Shown here piece by piece: positions 5,183 to 6,340 of a stretch of DNA of 6,340 nt. The stretch is taken from NCBI GenBank assembly GCA_009843005.1, contig VYEH01000247.1, positions 1 through 6,340 of the forward strand, in the 5' to 3' direction. The notes beneath the pieces are model-generated. The model was not told the origin of the DNA. It ran no database searches and saw only the letters and a program-made list of their open reading frames with translations. Source of the stretch: Pseudomonadota bacterium (GTDB lineage Bacteria > Pseudomonadota > Gammaproteobacteria > Steroidobacterales > Rariloculaceae). How positions within the stretch are numbered: position 1 is the first letter of the stretch; every line of letters begins with the position of its first letter. The position numbers and the translations under genes were made by a program.

Positions 5183-6340
5183 CTAGAGAAAAATCAGACT
5201 CAAGCCCGGGAAGGCCATCAGCAACACGGTCACCACGAAGGTGATGACCACGAACGGAAACGATCCCGCGAAGATCGCGCCCAGGCTGATGTCGGGGTCG
5301 TTCAGGCTGGACTTGATCACGTAGACGCTCAGGCCGAGCGGTGGGGTCATCAGGCCGATCTCCACGCCGATGACCGTGACCACGCCGAACCAGATCAGGT
5401 TGCCGCCCAGCTCGGTCACCACCGGCAGCGCCAGCGGCAGCAGGATCAGCAGGATTGACGTGGAATCGAGCACGGTGCCGAGCACGATCAACAGCAGCAG
5501 GTACCCGCTCAGAAATCCCGCCAGGCCCAGTCCCAGCCCGGCAAGATAGCCGGCCATGTCGCTCGGAAGCCCTGTCAGCGCCAGCATGCGGCTGAAGGTG
5601 CTGGCGCTGATAATCAGGAACAGGATCGTGACGGTGACCTGGCCCGTTTCGCGCATGACGTCCCACAGTCCGGGCCATGTGAGGCGACGTCGCAGGAGGG
5701 CGATGCACAGGGCCGCGAACGCGCCTGCGGCGCCCGCCTCCGTGGGCGTGAAGATGCCGCCGTAGATGCCACCCAGAACGAGAAGGATCAGTGCCGCAAC
5801 AGGGAATACCGCGAGCAGCGAATCCCATCGCCCGCTTCCCAATCCGCTCGTTTCACCGGGTTTGATGCGTCCAACAAAACCCGGCCAGAAACGCGCCATG
5901 ACCAGCACTGCGATGGCAAACGCTACAGCCAGGATTATCCCCGGCACGATGGCGGCCAGGAACAGCCCGCCGATGGATACCTCCGCGATCACACCGTAGA
6001 TGATCAGCAGCAGGCTCGGCGGGATCAGCATGCCGAGCACGGACGAGCCGGCGGTCAATCCCACGGCGAACTTCGCCGTATAGCCTCGCTCGACCATTTC
6101 CGGGACCGCAATCTTGGAGAAAATGGCGGCCGAGGCGATGGAAATCCCGGTGATCGCGGCAAACACCGAGTTCGCGGCGACGGTGGCAACCCCCAGCCCA
6201 CCCCGAATCCGGCCAAATACCTGCTGCGCAGCCCTGAAGCTGTCCCGGCCGATCTCCGATACGCTCACGAACAGTCCCATCAACCCGAAGAGCGGGGCCG
6301 TCGCAAAGACATATTCGGAAATCGTGCCCTGCGCGGCCAG
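5183..6340 (-). CDS. dctM: TRAP transporter large permease subunit DctM (5'-partial at right edge)
   Basis: Inner-membrane large subunit of a conventional three-part (DctP/DctQ/DctM) TRAP importer, separate from the TAXI system to the left. The visible 385 or so residues carry family hallmarks: the RIRGGLGVATVAANSVFAAI block, SSVLGMLIPPS (IPPS at 6014-6025), YGVIAEVSIGGLF, IFTPTEAGAAGAF, VLDSTSILLILLPLALPV and GLMTPPLGLSVYV, with about nine or ten membrane segments. Met 6280 and TTG 6283 are not the true start: the frame stays open to the edge, reading LAAQGTISEYVFATAPLFGL upstream, and DctM proteins are usually about 425-440 aa, so some 40-50 residues lie outside. Partner DctQ and DctP genes are expected to the right, in the common P-Q-M order. 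The symbol reflects the family only, not dicarboxylate specificity. The TAG stop abuts the stop of the convergent D gene. Confidence 0.95.
   Translation of the reverse strand: MAAQGTISEYVFATAPLFGLMGLFVSVSEIGRDSFRAAQQVFGRIRGGLGVATVAANSVFAAITGISIASAAIFSKIAVPEMVERGYTAKFAVGLTAGSSVLGMLIPPSLLLIIYGVIAEVSIGGLFLAAIVPGIILAVAFAIAVLVMARFWPGFVGRIKPGETSGLGSGRWDSLLAVFPVAALILLVLGGIYGGIFTPTEAGAAGAFAALCIALLRRRLTWPGLWDVMRETGQVTVTILFLIISASTFSRMLALTGLPSDMAGYLAGLGLGLAGFLSGYLLLLIVLGTVLDSTSILLILLPLALPVVTELGGNLIWFGVVTVIGVEIGLMTPPLGLSVYVIKSSLNDPDISLGAIFAGSFPFVVITFVVTVLLMAFPGLSLIFL

Noticed and set aside
5094..5828. Second minus-strand frame of 244 codons overlapping dctM
   Set aside because: It reads the dctM region in another frame on the same strand, and its Arg/His/Gly-rich product lacks membrane segments.

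Overview
The window is G+C-rich protein-coding DNA from a Gram-negative bacterium. TRAP transporters and Sec-exported periplasmic proteins of the 'AHHS' (DUF6152-like) type point to a proteobacterium, most likely an uncultured or environmental gammaproteobacterium. That placement is inference from gene content only. I see no tRNA, rRNA, CRISPR array, insertion sequence or other mobile-element signature.

Layout: (1) 30-956 (+) encodes a TAXI-family TRAP solute-binding protein. After a 145-nt gap that can form several small hairpins, 1102-2985 (+) encodes the matching fused (DctQM-type, 4TM+12TM) TRAP permease. Together they form a complete TAXI-TRAP importer. (2) 3014-3718, 3756-4793 and 4790-5182 (+) follow closely (28-nt gap, 37-nt gap, 4-nt ATGA overlap) and encode three small exported proteins. 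They are built from two domain types. One is a 'W...GHS.G...GF.PG' domain with a Cys near each end (call it X). The other is an N-terminal 'HHSxxxH...NPH...GW' DUF6152-like domain (call it D). The order is X, D+X, D, so the middle protein is a fusion of the types found singly on either side. (3) 5183-6340 (-) is the C-terminal nine-tenths or so of a DctM large permease of a conventional DctPQM TRAP transporter. It converges on the exported-protein genes with no base between the two stop codons, and its N-terminus lies beyond the right edge.

How it may work: the five plus-strand genes look like one transcription unit, an importer followed by a set of periplasmic proteins. The transporter families are clear but their substrates cannot be read from sequence. 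The role of the X/D proteins is unknown. Conserved histidines at the predicted mature N-terminus of both D proteins, plus a Met-rich stretch in the first X protein, make periplasmic metal (perhaps copper) binding a testable idea, not a conclusion. This X / D+X / D trio beside two different TRAP systems is the least explained part of the window.
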